41,121 bases of DNA, from NCBI GenBank assembly GCA_030631505.1, contig DAOVKX010000001.1:1-41121 (forward strand), read 5' to 3'. The notes under the pieces were generated by a model, which did not search any database, was not told where the DNA came from, and saw nothing but the letters and a program-made list of their open reading frames with translations. The DNA is from Candidatus Nanohaloarchaea archaeon (GTDB lineage: Archaea > EX4484-52 > DAOVKX01). The position numbers were made by a program, and so were the translations under genes. Shown here piece by piece: positions 1 to 7,894 of the stretch. Every line of letters starts with the position of its first letter. Within the stretch, counting starts at the first letter, position 1.

Positions 1-2
1 AG

Positions 3-884
3 CCGGAAGAGGGCGGCTATGGCGAACTGATGAACATTGCTGCGGCAAGCAGTTCGGAAATAGCTGCAATAGCTGATATAGGCGAAGCAACAGCAAGTAA
101 AATAATTGCTGCGGCAAGAGGCCAGCTGGACATGGGTTTCGATACCGGATTAAAGGCAATGGAAAGAAGAGCATCTGTTGGAAAAATAACAACAAACAGC
201 AAAGAACTTGATACTTTGTTAGGTGGCGGTATAGAAACGCAGGCCGTCACAGAGGCATTCGGCGCTTTTGGTTCTGCAAAGACACAGCTGGCGCATCAGC
301 TCTCGGTAACCACGCAATTGCCAAAAAAAAAGGGCGGCTTGGAAGGTTGTGCTCTCTTTATAGACACTGAAAATACATTCAGGCCGGAAAGAATACAGCA
401 GATGTCAGATGGCCTCGGTCTTGATTATAAAAAAGTCCTGAATAATATTTTTGTCGCAAGAGCATACAACTCCGATCATCAGATTTTGCTTGTTGAAAAA
501 GCAAAGGATCTCATAAAAGAAAAGAACATAAAATTGGTTATAGTTGACTCCCTGACAGCGCACTTCAGGGCAGAGTACTGCGGCAGAGGGACATTGGCTG
601 AAAGACAGCAAAAATTAAACCGGCATATACAAGGTCTGCGAAAACTCGCAGATACATACAATGTATCAATTTTTGTAACAAACCAGGTAATGGCGCGACC
701 TGATATGTTATTCGGCGACCCGACAACAGCAATAGGGGGGCATATTGTAGGCCACGCATCAACATTCAGAATTTACCTGAGAAAAAGCAGGGGCGAAAAA
801 AGAATAGCCCGCCTGATTGACTCGCCGCACCTTCCTGACGGAGAAGCAGTATTTCGTGTCGTAACAGAAGGTATTGTTGATTAA
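3..884 (+). CDS. radA: DNA repair/recombination recombinase RadA (5' end cut by window)
   Basis: RadA is the archaeal RecA/Rad51 strand-exchange ATPase. The reading frame is already open at the window edge, and the first residues (EEGGYGELMNIA) match the middle of the N-terminal helix-hairpin-helix domain, so roughly the first 30 residues lie outside. Visible next are the second HhH motif (IGEATASKIIAAA), the ATPase core with Walker B (LVIVDSLTAHFRAEY), the L2 region (DPTTAIGGHIVGHAST) and the conserved C-terminus (RIARLIDSPHLPDGEAVFRV). The Walker A loop at 261-284 reads GAFGSAKT, whereas archaeal RadA normally has GEFGSGKT; the glycine before the catalytic lysine is alanine (276-278). Otherwise the gene is intact to its TAA. 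The identity is secure; only the true start is unseen. It ends facing the PRC-barrel gene. Confidence 0.96.
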   Translation, partial: PEEGGYGELMNIAAASSSEIAAIADIGEATASKIIAAARGQLDMGFDTGLKAMERRASVGKITTNSKELDTLLGGGIETQAVTEAFGAFGSAKTQLAHQLSVTTQLPKKKGGLEGCALFIDTENTFRPERIQQMSDGLGLDYKKVLNNIFVARAYNSDHQILLVEKAKDLIKEKNIKLVIVDSLTAHFRAEYCGRGTLAERQQKLNRHIQGLRKLADTYNVSIFVTNQVMARPDMLFGDPTTAIGGHIVGHASTFRIYLRKSRGEKRIARLIDSPHLPDGEAVFRVVTEGIVD

Positions 885-943
885 TCAGAGAGTAGAACAA
901 TTTCAAAACTAAAAACTTCTTTCAAAAAAAGTTGAGTAAGTAA

Positions 944-1204
944 TTAAAATATTTCTTTCTCATTGACTATGACAAAATCGCCGACAGATACCACAGCAGA
1001 GAAAGGTATCAGCACTCTTTTGTTTTCGTCTTCCTGCAATTGAAGATCTCTTGTGTGTTTTGTTGGTTCAACCAAAAGTACATTCATTAATTCTCCTGTT
1101 TCTGCTATAAAGGTTGCATCGCCGACTTTCCCGAACTTTCTCCCGGTCTGCTCACTGACGATTACCTTATCTATAAGCTCTTGTGCTCTTAACGCATCTC
1201 TCAT
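944..1204 (-). CDS. PRC-barrel domain protein
   Basis: A protein of 86 residues with the PRC-barrel pattern: an N-terminal LIDKVIVSEQTGRKFGKVGDATF beta segment, then ETGELMNVLLVEP, and a final RVLIPFSAVVSVGDFVIVNE strand. In archaea such small stand-alone PRC-barrel proteins are common and are thought to take part in RNA processing or cell-division complexes; the specific role here is unknown. I chose the ATG at 1204 over an upstream TTG (1231) because homologs begin close to the MRDALRAQ stretch and a purine-rich GGGGG tract precedes it. A TATA-like TTTATAAA lies at about 1247-1254 on the same strand, so the message probably has a short leader. Confidence 0.85.
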   Translation of the reverse strand: MRDALRAQELIDKVIVSEQTGRKFGKVGDATFIAETGELMNVLLVEPTKHTRDLQLQEDENKRVLIPFSAVVSVGDFVIVNEKEIF

Positions 1205-1243
1205 AAAAAAACCCCCATAACCTCTATACAATTAAATTGTACT

Positions 1244-1258
1244 TAAAATTTATAAAGT
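1244..1258 (-). promoter_or_regulatory. TATA-like promoter element of the PRC-barrel gene
   Basis: Read on the minus strand this stretch is CTTTATAAATTTTAAG, close to the archaeal box A consensus. It sits about 45 nt before the ATG at 1204 and in the short gap between the PRC-barrel gene and the 3' end of the DUF92 gene. Assigned by pattern only. Confidence 0.5.
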
Positions 1259-1269
1259 CACCGTGCATT

Positions 1270-2001
1270 TTACAATACGGCCATAATAAACGCAGTAAGC
1301 AACCCACCAAACAGAGTTGTAACAAAATTAACAGAGCCATTTGTAATGACTTTTTTGTTCTCAAGCCATGCTCCAAGAAAACTATCCACAAAAGAGCCGG
1401 TAAACCCTCCGGCAAAGACAGCCCAGAACAGAACCATGCTTTTCAAAAACAAAAAATACGCAAGTGTTGCAATTATAATGGCGCCTATTGCAGAAGCCAG
1501 ACAGCCCAAAATAGAAATGCCCCCATTTGTCCCTCTTGGAACCTGTGTTCTCATATGAGTTATAAGATATGGCCTTTTTTTGGATAAAACACCTATCTCA
1601 GAACTTAATGTATCTGCCAGTGCTGCGGATACACTACCAAGATATATATACGGGAAAGAAAAAACTGCAGCCATAAATGCAACAAGGCCATTTGACAAAA
1701 CATTATCCACTCCACGCGATGTATGTTTTTCTATAGGTGTTGTGCTAAAATCGAATAATGCAGGAATCTTAGCCGCAAATTGTAAAATGGAGTTGCGTGA
1801 AGACCTGCTTTTTATATTAAAAAAAGTGGCTGAGACCCCAACAGCAAGGAATATAAACATAACCAGAAACCACTCAAACCCCCGCAAAAACCAGATAATC
1901 AAACCAAAAAGAGACGATACTACTAATGCCTGCGAGTCAAATGCTTTTATGTTTAATAAAGCAGCTATAATTATAGATATAACCAAAAATTCAGCCATCA
2001 T
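1270..2001 (-). CDS. DUF92 family integral membrane protein
   Basis: A protein of 243 residues with about six hydrophobic segments. It carries the conserved DUF92 blocks: RGVDNVLSNG, AALADTLSSEIGVLSKKRPYLI followed by PRGTNGGIS, and GFTGSFVDSFLGAWLE. Plant and cyanobacterial relatives (VTE6) act as phytyl-phosphate kinases, which makes a role in prenyl-phosphate or lipid metabolism possible in archaea, but no archaeal function is established. Two adjacent ATG codons (2001 and 1998) are possible starts; an AGAGGT ribosome binding site lies just upstream inside the end of the UPF0200 gene. The two genes overlap by 11 nt, so they are probably co-translated. Confidence 0.9.
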   Translation of the reverse strand: MMAEFLVISIIIAALLNIKAFDSQALVVSSLFGLIIWFLRGFEWFLVMFIFLAVGVSATFFNIKSRSSRNSILQFAAKIPALFDFSTTPIEKHTSRGVDNVLSNGLVAFMAAVFSFPYIYLGSVSAALADTLSSEIGVLSKKRPYLITHMRTQVPRGTNGGISILGCLASAIGAIIIATLAYFLFLKSMVLFWAVFAGGFTGSFVDSFLGAWLENKKVITNGSVNFVTTLFGGLLTAFIMAVL

Positions 2002-2557
2002 TTTTATACCTCTTCACCTTATCGTTTAACTTACCGAGTAACTTGCCTACCTGACTCTTTAGTTCATCTTTTGTACCGTTATTGTTTATTCTGAATTCTG
2101 CAGAGTTTAATAATTCATTTAACCCATAATTTTTTTCCCTTTTGTCTCTCTCCTTGTAATCGTTCTCGGTCAAACCAACAAACCTTCTTCTTTTTTTAGC
2201 CCGTTCATAACGAACTTTCTTTGAACAATCAACGCCAACCAGATAAACATCACTGAGTTCATGTTCCTTTATGTACTCATATTCCCTCCGGTTTCTACAG
2301 CCATCAATAACCTGATTAACACAACCAGATCCATGCAAAACAGATAACACCTTTTGAGCCAATTGAATATCCTTGCCAGTTCTGTGGAAATATAACGACA
2401 CAGATACAACATTAGGTGCAGTATATGCTATATTATGCTTGGACAGTTCTTCCTTTATAAAACTTCCAAAAGATATTGTAAAAAATCCTTTGGATTTCAG
2501 GTAATTGGAAATTTGGGTTTTGCCAGAACCTGGAAACCCGGCAATGCATAGTATCAT
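1991..2557 (-). CDS. UPF0200 family P-loop nucleotide kinase-like protein
   Basis: A protein of 188 residues with an N-terminal P-loop GFPGSGKT and the UPF0200 layout: a conserved VIDGCRNRREYEYIKE block, a lid-like region rich in arginine and lysine (RYERAKKRRRFVGLTENDYKERDKREKNYG), and a C-terminal LLNSAEFRINNNGTKDELKSQV segment. The family resembles dephospho-CoA kinase and adenylate kinases; the substrate is not known. A GTG at 2566 would add three residues, but the ATG at 2557 places MILCIAGFPGSGKT at the usual distance from the N-terminus. It is the upstream gene of a two-gene unit with DUF92, overlapping it by 11 nt. Confidence 0.88.
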   Translation of the reverse strand: MILCIAGFPGSGKTQISNYLKSKGFFTISFGSFIKEELSKHNIAYTAPNVVSVSLYFHRTGKDIQLAQKVLSVLHGSGCVNQVIDGCRNRREYEYIKEHELSDVYLVGVDCSKKVRYERAKKRRRFVGLTENDYKERDKREKNYGLNELLNSAEFRINNNGTKDELKSQVGKLLGKLNDKVKRYKNDG

Positions 2558-2591
2558 AATTATCACAAAATAAGGTTCTGTTTTTATATTG

Positions 2592-3650
2592 TTATGTTTC
2601 GGCTTTGATTATCTTAAATTTTGGGGTAGGGTGATAAAAATATGTTTTCCCGTGACGTTCACGTGTAACAAGATTAGAATCCAGCAAACGCATCAAAATA
2701 TTGTTTATAGCCCTCAGGGCATGTGCATCGGACTTATACTCTTTTGTATTAAGTTTGTTTGTTATTTGCGCAGGTGTTAAACTCTCATTTAAAAGGAGAT
2801 TGATTATGTCTTCCTGCTTTTTCGTTAACTGAACATCTTTGTAGCTCTCGGTAGTTCTTCTGCTTGGCGGTTCCTGCTTAAAATATGACTTGTCAATAAT
2901 AGTCAATTTCCTCTCAACAGCCCGATGAACGAGAGAATCGCAAAGTTTCAATACTTCACGGGGAAATCCACCAGACCTTGTACATATTTCCTCGATTGTA
3001 TCCAGAGTAAACGGGTCTATCCCTTGACCGTGAACTTTGGAAATTCTTTTCTTTATCAACGTGAACACGTCATCCTTTGTTAATGGACCAAGCTCAACAT
3101 GGAGAACTATTCTCTGCGACAAAGACTCCAGTTGTTTTAAATTCTCTGTTTTAAATTTAGGTAACCCTGCCAGAATAACAGTCACTCCTTCAATTTGATC
3201 CACAAGAGCCCTCAACCACTCCAAAACGTGAACATTTGTCTCGTGAACTTCATCTATCAACAACAAAACAGGACTTCCTGAATATCTGCAGTTAAATCTG
3301 TCTGCCAGATTATAAAGAGTCAGTTCTGCATCTCCAGCTATCCTTTGAAAAAAGGAGGGCTTCAATAGAGTTGTTCTGAAAACAGAAACCAGTTCTTCTT
3401 CGTTCAGCGGTGGTTTCGGAAAATAAAGAACATTGTATTTCTTGGAAAGCAATCTCAAAAGCGTTGTCTTCCCTGAGCCAGTTGGACCTGTAATCAGCAT
3501 ATGTTTGTGTCCTTCATTAATATGTCTGTAAAGCAAACTGACTTTTTCTTCATGGCCAACAAACAAATCAGGATATATCTCCAGCGTGAAGGGGTTCTTC
3601 TCCCAACCCATCTGCGAAAACCATTCATCTTCTTTCATGTGAACATTCAT
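2592..3650 (-). CDS. AAA+ ATPase with C-terminal winged helix (ExeA/Orc1-like)
   Basis: A protein of 352 residues. The N-terminal GWEKNPFTLEIYPDLFVGHEE-type entry is typical of ExeA/AAA_22 ATPases, followed by Walker A GPTGSGKTT, Walker B LLLIDEVHE, a sensor-like ILAGLP and an arginine-rich helical lid. The last 90 residues look like a winged helix (LTKKQEDIINLLLNE to GKTYFYHP), so DNA binding is likely. It is related to Orc1/Cdc6 in architecture but lacks the initiator-specific features of the gene at 13.87 kb. The open frame continues upstream to 4178, but that part is antisense to thpR and rich in Phe/Ser, so it is spurious. The ATG at 3650 has a well spaced AGGTGA ribosome binding site. 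Its function is not known. Confidence 0.82.
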   Translation of the reverse strand: MNVHMKEDEWFSQMGWEKNPFTLEIYPDLFVGHEEKVSLLYRHINEGHKHMLITGPTGSGKTTLLRLLSKKYNVLYFPKPPLNEEELVSVFRTTLLKPSFFQRIAGDAELTLYNLADRFNCRYSGSPVLLLIDEVHETNVHVLEWLRALVDQIEGVTVILAGLPKFKTENLKQLESLSQRIVLHVELGPLTKDDVFTLIKKRISKVHGQGIDPFTLDTIEEICTRSGGFPREVLKLCDSLVHRAVERKLTIIDKSYFKQEPPSRRTTESYKDVQLTKKQEDIINLLLNESLTPAQITNKLNTKEYKSDAHALRAINNILMRLLDSNLVTRERHGKTYFYHPTPKFKIIKAET

Positions 3651-3720
3651 GTGAACATCACCTAGAACCTGTAAGAGATTTAATGAATATAAATATATAA
3701 ATATAACTTTAAGTATTATT
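3651..3720. promoter_or_regulatory. Divergent promoter region (AAA+ ATPase / thpR)
   Basis: This 70-nt gap separates two divergent genes. An AAATATATAAATATA tract (about 3691-3705) reads as a TATA box in both directions: it lies 19-30 nt before the thpR ATG, implying a leaderless mRNA, and 40-55 nt before the ATPase ATG, leaving a short leader that contains the AGGTGA ribosome binding site. One element may therefore serve both genes. Confidence 0.6.
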
Positions 3721-4284
3721 ATGCGTTGTTTTATTGCTATTGATTTGCCAGACAGCATAAAAGAAGAAATAAAAGAACTGCAAAGAAATATAAAGGAAAA
3801 AGGAATAAAAAATATAAAAGCAGAAAATCTGCATATTACGCTAAAATTTCTTGGAAACTTAAACGAACGTGAAGTTAAAAGAATAAAAAATGAACTGCAT
3901 TTATTAAACCCGAAAGAAAAATTTAAAATACATCTTGAAAATCCTGGCGTATTTACACGCCAAAATATTATAAGAATCATCTGGCTCGGGGCAAGCAAAA
4001 AAGACGATATATTATCTATTAAAAACGAACTGGATGCCAGATTAGCAAAACATGGCTTTGGCGAAGATAAAAAGTACACACCCCACGTGACAATCGCAAG
4101 AGTAAACACAGGAAACAATGAGAAAGTCAAAAACAGAATCATGCAACTAAAAGACTTTAAAACTTCAGAATTTTTCATTGATGCAATAAAGTTAAAACAA
4201 AGTACATTAACGCCAGAGGGGTCCCTCTATAAGGATTTGGAAATCATAAAAATTCACCGCAGAGGTTCCACAGCACCGCCTTAA
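3721..4284 (+). CDS. thpR: RNA 2',3'-cyclic phosphodiesterase (2'-5' RNA ligase family)
   Basis: A protein of 187 residues of the 2H phosphoesterase family. Both catalytic HxTx motifs are present: HITL at residues 38-41 and HVTI at 122-125, with the usual MRCFIAIDLP start and KFLGN after the first motif. ThpR hydrolyses RNA 2',3'-cyclic phosphates to 2'-phosphates and can ligate RNA ends in the reverse direction; it is linked to tRNA half metabolism. The start ATG sits about 25 nt downstream of a TATA-like tract, consistent with leaderless expression. The gene is very AT-rich, and its C-terminal HRRGSTAPP tail looks non-conserved. Confidence 0.93.
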   Translation: MRCFIAIDLPDSIKEEIKELQRNIKEKGIKNIKAENLHITLKFLGNLNEREVKRIKNELHLLNPKEKFKIHLENPGVFTRQNIIRIIWLGASKKDDILSIKNELDARLAKHGFGEDKKYTPHVTIARVNTGNNEKVKNRIMQLKDFKTSEFFIDAIKLKQSTLTPEGSLYKDLEIIKIHRRGSTAPP

Positions 4285-4340
4285 AAAATCCATGAAGTTG
4301 AGATATCAAAAGACGTACATAAATCAGGTTTTGGTTTACA

Positions 4341-4745
4341 ATGACCTTTCTGGTAAAATCAATTTTGGTGATACAAATTAACGAATCTGCTCTGCTGAAA
4401 ATATGCCTGATAATGTCTGTCACAGGGCTTGTTATGATTTATTGTCTTGTGCAAAATGTAAACCCGAAAAATGTACATATTGGTGAACTCAACACAGGCA
4501 TGACAGGAGAAACTATAAAAATCTGCGGAAGCATTACAAGTAAATACATAAGCAAACAAGCAGTTTTCCTTGAGATCGCTGATGAAAGCGGAGATATCAA
4601 AGTCGTGTTTTTTGAGGATTTTGCCAAAACGTCAAACGCTTATGAAACAGAAGAAAACAAAGAGGTATGTATCACAGGCATTCTGGACACATACAATGAA
4701 AAACTGGAAATCCTGGGGAGGAAGATTGGGCATGCAGAACAATAA
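4341..4745 (+). CDS. Membrane-anchored OB-fold nucleic-acid-binding protein
   Basis: A protein of 134 residues with one N-terminal membrane helix (about residues 19-41, LLKICLIMSVTGLVMIYCLV) and a C-terminal OB fold of the tRNA-anticodon-binding type: TVKICG-like GETIKICGSI, then VFLEIADESGDIKVVFFED and EVCITGILDTYNEKLEILGRKI. Similar short OB proteins with an N-terminal helix occur widely in archaea and have no assigned role; binding of nucleic acid near the membrane is inference. The stop overlaps the start of the M24 peptidase gene by 14 nt, so the two are probably co-translated. Confidence 0.82.
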   Translation: MTFLVKSILVIQINESALLKICLIMSVTGLVMIYCLVQNVNPKNVHIGELNTGMTGETIKICGSITSKYISKQAVFLEIADESGDIKVVFFEDFAKTSNAYETEENKEVCITGILDTYNEKLEILGRKIGHAEQ

Positions 4746-5808
4746 ATATAAAAAAAGAATAGAAAAATCAAAGGCAGTTTTAGAATTAAAAAATTTAGAT
4801 GCTGTTTTGTTAACGTCGCTGAATACTCCTTCCTCAAACATATACTACTTCACAGGATATGTTCCTCAAGAACCAACTTTTTTATTGATAACAAAAAACA
4901 GGGAACTGCTTTTAACATCTGAAAAAGAAAAAGTAGAACATAAATGCAAAGTTAAGGAAATAATCGACTTGCAGGAATTCAAAGTTTCGGATATGTTAAA
5001 AAAATTAAGTCTTGAAAAAGGAAAAATAGGCATTGATGGAAAAACAAGTTACAATATGTATCTAAAACTGCAAATAAAACTGCCTGAAGTAACTTTTGTA
5101 GATGTCGACCAAGACATTGAAAAAATACGGGCAATCAAAGAGCCGGAAGAAATTGAAAAAATTAGAAAGTCATGCTTAATCACAGACAGAATATTAAGTG
5201 AAATTATCAATGAAGGTCTAAAAAACAAAAACGAAGAACAAATAGCAAGTGAAATAAGAAAAAAGATAGTCAACGTGAACAAAAGATGGTCATTTGAGCC
5301 GATTGTTGCAGGAGATATAAATTCATCATATATCCATCATTACTCCGGAAATAAAAAATTTAAAAATACAGTATTAATTGACCTTGGAGTTAAAAACGGG
5401 TTTTATTGTTCTGATATGTGCAGAACATTCATGTTAAAGAAAAACAAAAAAATACAGAAAGTTCTGGAAACCTTAACAGAACTTCACAGCCAATTAGATG
5501 AATATATAACTATAGGAAAAACAGTTTCAGATGTTGAGTCCTTTTCCCAGAAAATGCTGACAGAAGCAGGTTATGAAACCACGCATTACGGGAACTTTCA
5601 CGCTTTGGGGCATGGGGTTGGTCTTGAGGTTCACGAAAGTCCTGCATTCTCAAAAAAGAGCGCAATGAAATTGACTGAGAATATGGTTTTTACATTAGAG
5701 CCAGCAATATACATAAAAGAGAATTTTGGCGTCAGGATTGAAGATGTTGTTGTGTTAACAAAAAAAGGAATAAAACGGCTGACTAAATTTCCTATGTCTG
5801 TTTCTTAG
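4732..5808 (+). CDS. M24 family metallopeptidase (Xaa-Pro aminopeptidase/prolidase-like)
   Basis: A protein of 358 residues with a creatinase-type N-terminal domain (about 1-135) and a pita-bread catalytic domain. All five metal ligands are visible: D217 (VLIDLG), D228 (YCSDMCRT), H294 (LGHGVGLEVHE), E323 (TLEPAIYI) and E337 (RIEDVVV). The enzyme should remove an N-terminal residue before proline or cleave Xaa-Pro dipeptides. The open frame extends upstream to 4570 but that part lies over the OB-fold gene; the ATG at 4732 has a GGGAGG ribosome binding site and starts the protein as usual for the family. The 3' end overlaps the convergent M42 peptidase gene by 17 nt. Confidence 0.93.
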   Translation: MQNNKYKKRIEKSKAVLELKNLDAVLLTSLNTPSSNIYYFTGYVPQEPTFLLITKNRELLLTSEKEKVEHKCKVKEIIDLQEFKVSDMLKKLSLEKGKIGIDGKTSYNMYLKLQIKLPEVTFVDVDQDIEKIRAIKEPEEIEKIRKSCLITDRILSEIINEGLKNKNEEQIASEIRKKIVNVNKRWSFEPIVAGDINSSYIHHYSGNKKFKNTVLIDLGVKNGFYCSDMCRTFMLKKNKKIQKVLETLTELHSQLDEYITIGKTVSDVESFSQKMLTEAGYETTHYGNFHALGHGVGLEVHESPAFSKKSAMKLTENMVFTLEPAIYIKENFGVRIEDVVVLTKKGIKRLTKFPMSVS

Positions 5809-6844
5809 CATTTTTCAGTGCGGCGATTGTTAATTTTATAGCATTATCAATATCTTTTAAGCTTGCTACTTCAACAGGTGAGTGCAGATATCTTGTAGCA
5901 ACCTGAATTGTTCCTGTATAGATTCCCGTTTTGGATATTTGCATTGCGGTCCCATCGGTCACTCCCCCTTCTATAACTTCAAGCTGATATGGTATTTTAT
6001 TTTTCTTTGCCGTCTGGGTTAACCAATCCTTTATTTTCTTTTGTACAATCAGCCCGCGCCCTGCAGCTTCTATTAAACCCAGTACAGGACCATCGCCGAT
6101 TTGTATCGCTACTTCTTCCTCTTTTATGTTTGGCGTCCCTCCGGCAATAGCAGTATCTACTGCTAATGCAACATCAGGTTCAATACCAAAAACAGAGGTC
6201 TTTGCACCTTTTAAACCAACTTCCTCCTGAACACTGCCAACACAATATAAAGTTATATCTTTGCCGTCAAACTGTTTCATAACCTCAATAAGAATTGCAC
6301 AGCCAATCCGATTATCTAATGCATTGCCACAAACCAGATCAGTATTTGTAAGATTCATAAATTTTTTATCAAAAACAATAGGGTCTCCAATCTCGATGCC
6401 CATATCTTCAACATGTTTTTTGTTTTTTGCACCAATATCTATGAATAAACTTTCCAATTCATACGGCTTTTTCTGTTCTTCCTCTTTTTGTAAATGTGGA
6501 GGTTTAACACCAATCACACCGTTTATTACTTTGCCCTTGGTATATACCTGCACTCTTTGACTTGGAAGATTTCTTGGGTCTATGCCTCCAGACCGAATAA
6601 ATCTGATAAATCCTTCTTTTGATATGTATTTAACTATAAATCCCACTTCATCCATATGTGCGCAAATCATAATTTTGAGTTTTCCCTCTCCTTTCTTTAA
6701 AATCAGATTACCTAATGCGTCTCTCCTGACAGAGTCTGCATGACCCTTTAACTCATCCTTTATTATATCTGCAACATTTCCCTCAACTCCGGAAATCCCC
6801 GGAGCTCCTGATAGTTTCTGAAGAAGTTTTTTGAGTTTATCCAT
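5792..6844 (-). CDS. M42 family aminopeptidase (TET-type / endoglucanase M-like)
   Basis: A protein of 350 residues with every M42 di-metal and catalytic residue: H63 and D65 (AHMDEVG), D177 (NALDNRIG), E207/E208 (VQEEVGLKGA), D230 (AVDTAIAGG) and H321 (RYLHSPVE). M42 enzymes form tetrahedral dodecamers in the cytoplasm that trim short peptides left by the proteasome. The ATG at 6844 gives the usual MDKLKKLLQKLSGAPGISG start; a TTG at 6871 would add nine atypical residues. A TTATATATT element lies about 20 nt upstream, consistent with a leaderless mRNA. It sits between two other peptidase genes, so this is a small peptide-degradation cluster. Confidence 0.95.
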   Translation of the reverse strand: MDKLKKLLQKLSGAPGISGVEGNVADIIKDELKGHADSVRRDALGNLILKKGEGKLKIMICAHMDEVGFIVKYISKEGFIRFIRSGGIDPRNLPSQRVQVYTKGKVINGVIGVKPPHLQKEEEQKKPYELESLFIDIGAKNKKHVEDMGIEIGDPIVFDKKFMNLTNTDLVCGNALDNRIGCAILIEVMKQFDGKDITLYCVGSVQEEVGLKGAKTSVFGIEPDVALAVDTAIAGGTPNIKEEEVAIQIGDGPVLGLIEAAGRGLIVQKKIKDWLTQTAKKNKIPYQLEVIEGGVTDGTAMQISKTGIYTGTIQVATRYLHSPVEVASLKDIDNAIKLTIAALKNAKKQT

Positions 6845-6895
6845 AATATCACAGTAATATATAACCGCCAAACATAATAAATCTTTTGGAAAAAA

Positions 6896-7834
6896 TCACA
6901 ACATCAGCAGATTCCCTTTGTCCATAATAAGTTTTCCGTCGATTTCAACAGTTGGATTAAAAATTAATCCATCCTGGTGAGTAGAACATTTTATTTTGCC
7001 GCCAAAAGACACACTCGTCCCTATTGCCAAATGTATAGTCTCTAAGAGCTTTTCGTCCTGCAGTATGGTTTTAACAAATATGGCTTTAGGATTTAGGCCA
7101 ATCCCAAATTCCGCCAAATTTCTTGAACATTCTCCGATTTGGTTCAAAATTTCGTCAAATTCTGAATCGCTGGTTTCAGTGATTTTCCCGTTTTTAAAAA
7201 TCAGCTCAACTTCTTTGCCGTATAATCTATGAAACGTTGTAAATACATTCCCATTTGCTGTTTCTTCCAAAGGCGCTATGTATATTTCGCCGGCTGGCAG
7301 GCTCCCGAACTTCCCAGGTTTCGTTAAAACCCCATCATCGACAAACCAGTTTCTTCCTTTGACAGAAAACGTTATGTCTGTTCCATTTGGTGCAGTAACA
7401 CGAATTTTATCAGAACCCAACAAGTTCTGTTTTAGTTTCTCACAGTTGTCTGCTATTTCAGAACAGTCTGCTGTTAACCCGGTTTTAAACATTTCTTCAG
7501 TAATTCCCGGCATGCTCCCAACTCTTGCTCCCTGCTCACACGCCTGAATTCTTGCCTGTGTGTGGCTTAATGATTTGGTTGTTGGGATTAAGATTGCATC
7601 TGCATTTTTCATTGCGTCTGCAACATAGTCCGGCGGTTCTTCACCGCTATGTTTGGTCTCTTTTATTTTGATTATCTCGGTTTCTTTGGCATATTTCTCA
7701 GAAACTTTCCTTAAAGCTTCTGCAATTTTCATCCTTTTGGAATCTGTAATAATCAGAACTTTCTCATCCGGCTTGACTCCCAGATTCCGGGTTATTATAA
7801 CTTCTGCTCCTTTTTCTAAGGCCTCTGCACCCAT
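6896..7834 (-). CDS. M29-like leucyl aminopeptidase
   Basis: A protein of 312 residues similar to the archaeal aminopeptidase T-like family. Diagnostic blocks are the N-terminal VKPDEKVLIITDSKRMKIAEAL, the substrate/metal region SLPAGEIYIAPLE, and the C-terminal AEFGIGLNPKA with ETIHLAIGTSVSFGG and CSTHQDGLI. The Glu, His and Asp residues expected to bind the metals are present. It should cleave N-terminal residues from peptides in the cytoplasm. The ATG at 7834 has an AT-rich upstream region but no clear ribosome binding site. It lies upstream of the M42 gene on the same strand with a gap of about 50 nt; each seems to have its own promoter. Confidence 0.88.
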   Translation of the reverse strand: MGAEALEKGAEVIITRNLGVKPDEKVLIITDSKRMKIAEALRKVSEKYAKETEIIKIKETKHSGEEPPDYVADAMKNADAILIPTTKSLSHTQARIQACEQGARVGSMPGITEEMFKTGLTADCSEIADNCEKLKQNLLGSDKIRVTAPNGTDITFSVKGRNWFVDDGVLTKPGKFGSLPAGEIYIAPLEETANGNVFTTFHRLYGKEVELIFKNGKITETSDSEFDEILNQIGECSRNLAEFGIGLNPKAIFVKTILQDEKLLETIHLAIGTSVSFGGKIKCSTHQDGLIFNPTVEIDGKLIMDKGNLLML

Positions 7835-7894
7835 AATATTATATTCGCAAAGGTTGTTAATAAACCATTCATTAAAAAGAAAAAAGCAGAAGGA

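Noticed and set aside
3651..4178. N-terminal extension of the AAA+ ATPase frame by 176 residues
   Set aside because: It is antisense to thpR, Phe/Ser-rich, and has no ribosome binding site; the ATG at 3650 has a well spaced AGGTGA.
4570..4731. N-terminal extension of the M24 peptidase frame
   Set aside because: It overlaps the OB-fold gene in another frame and is not peptidase-like; the ATG at 4732 has a ribosome binding site and normal N-terminus.
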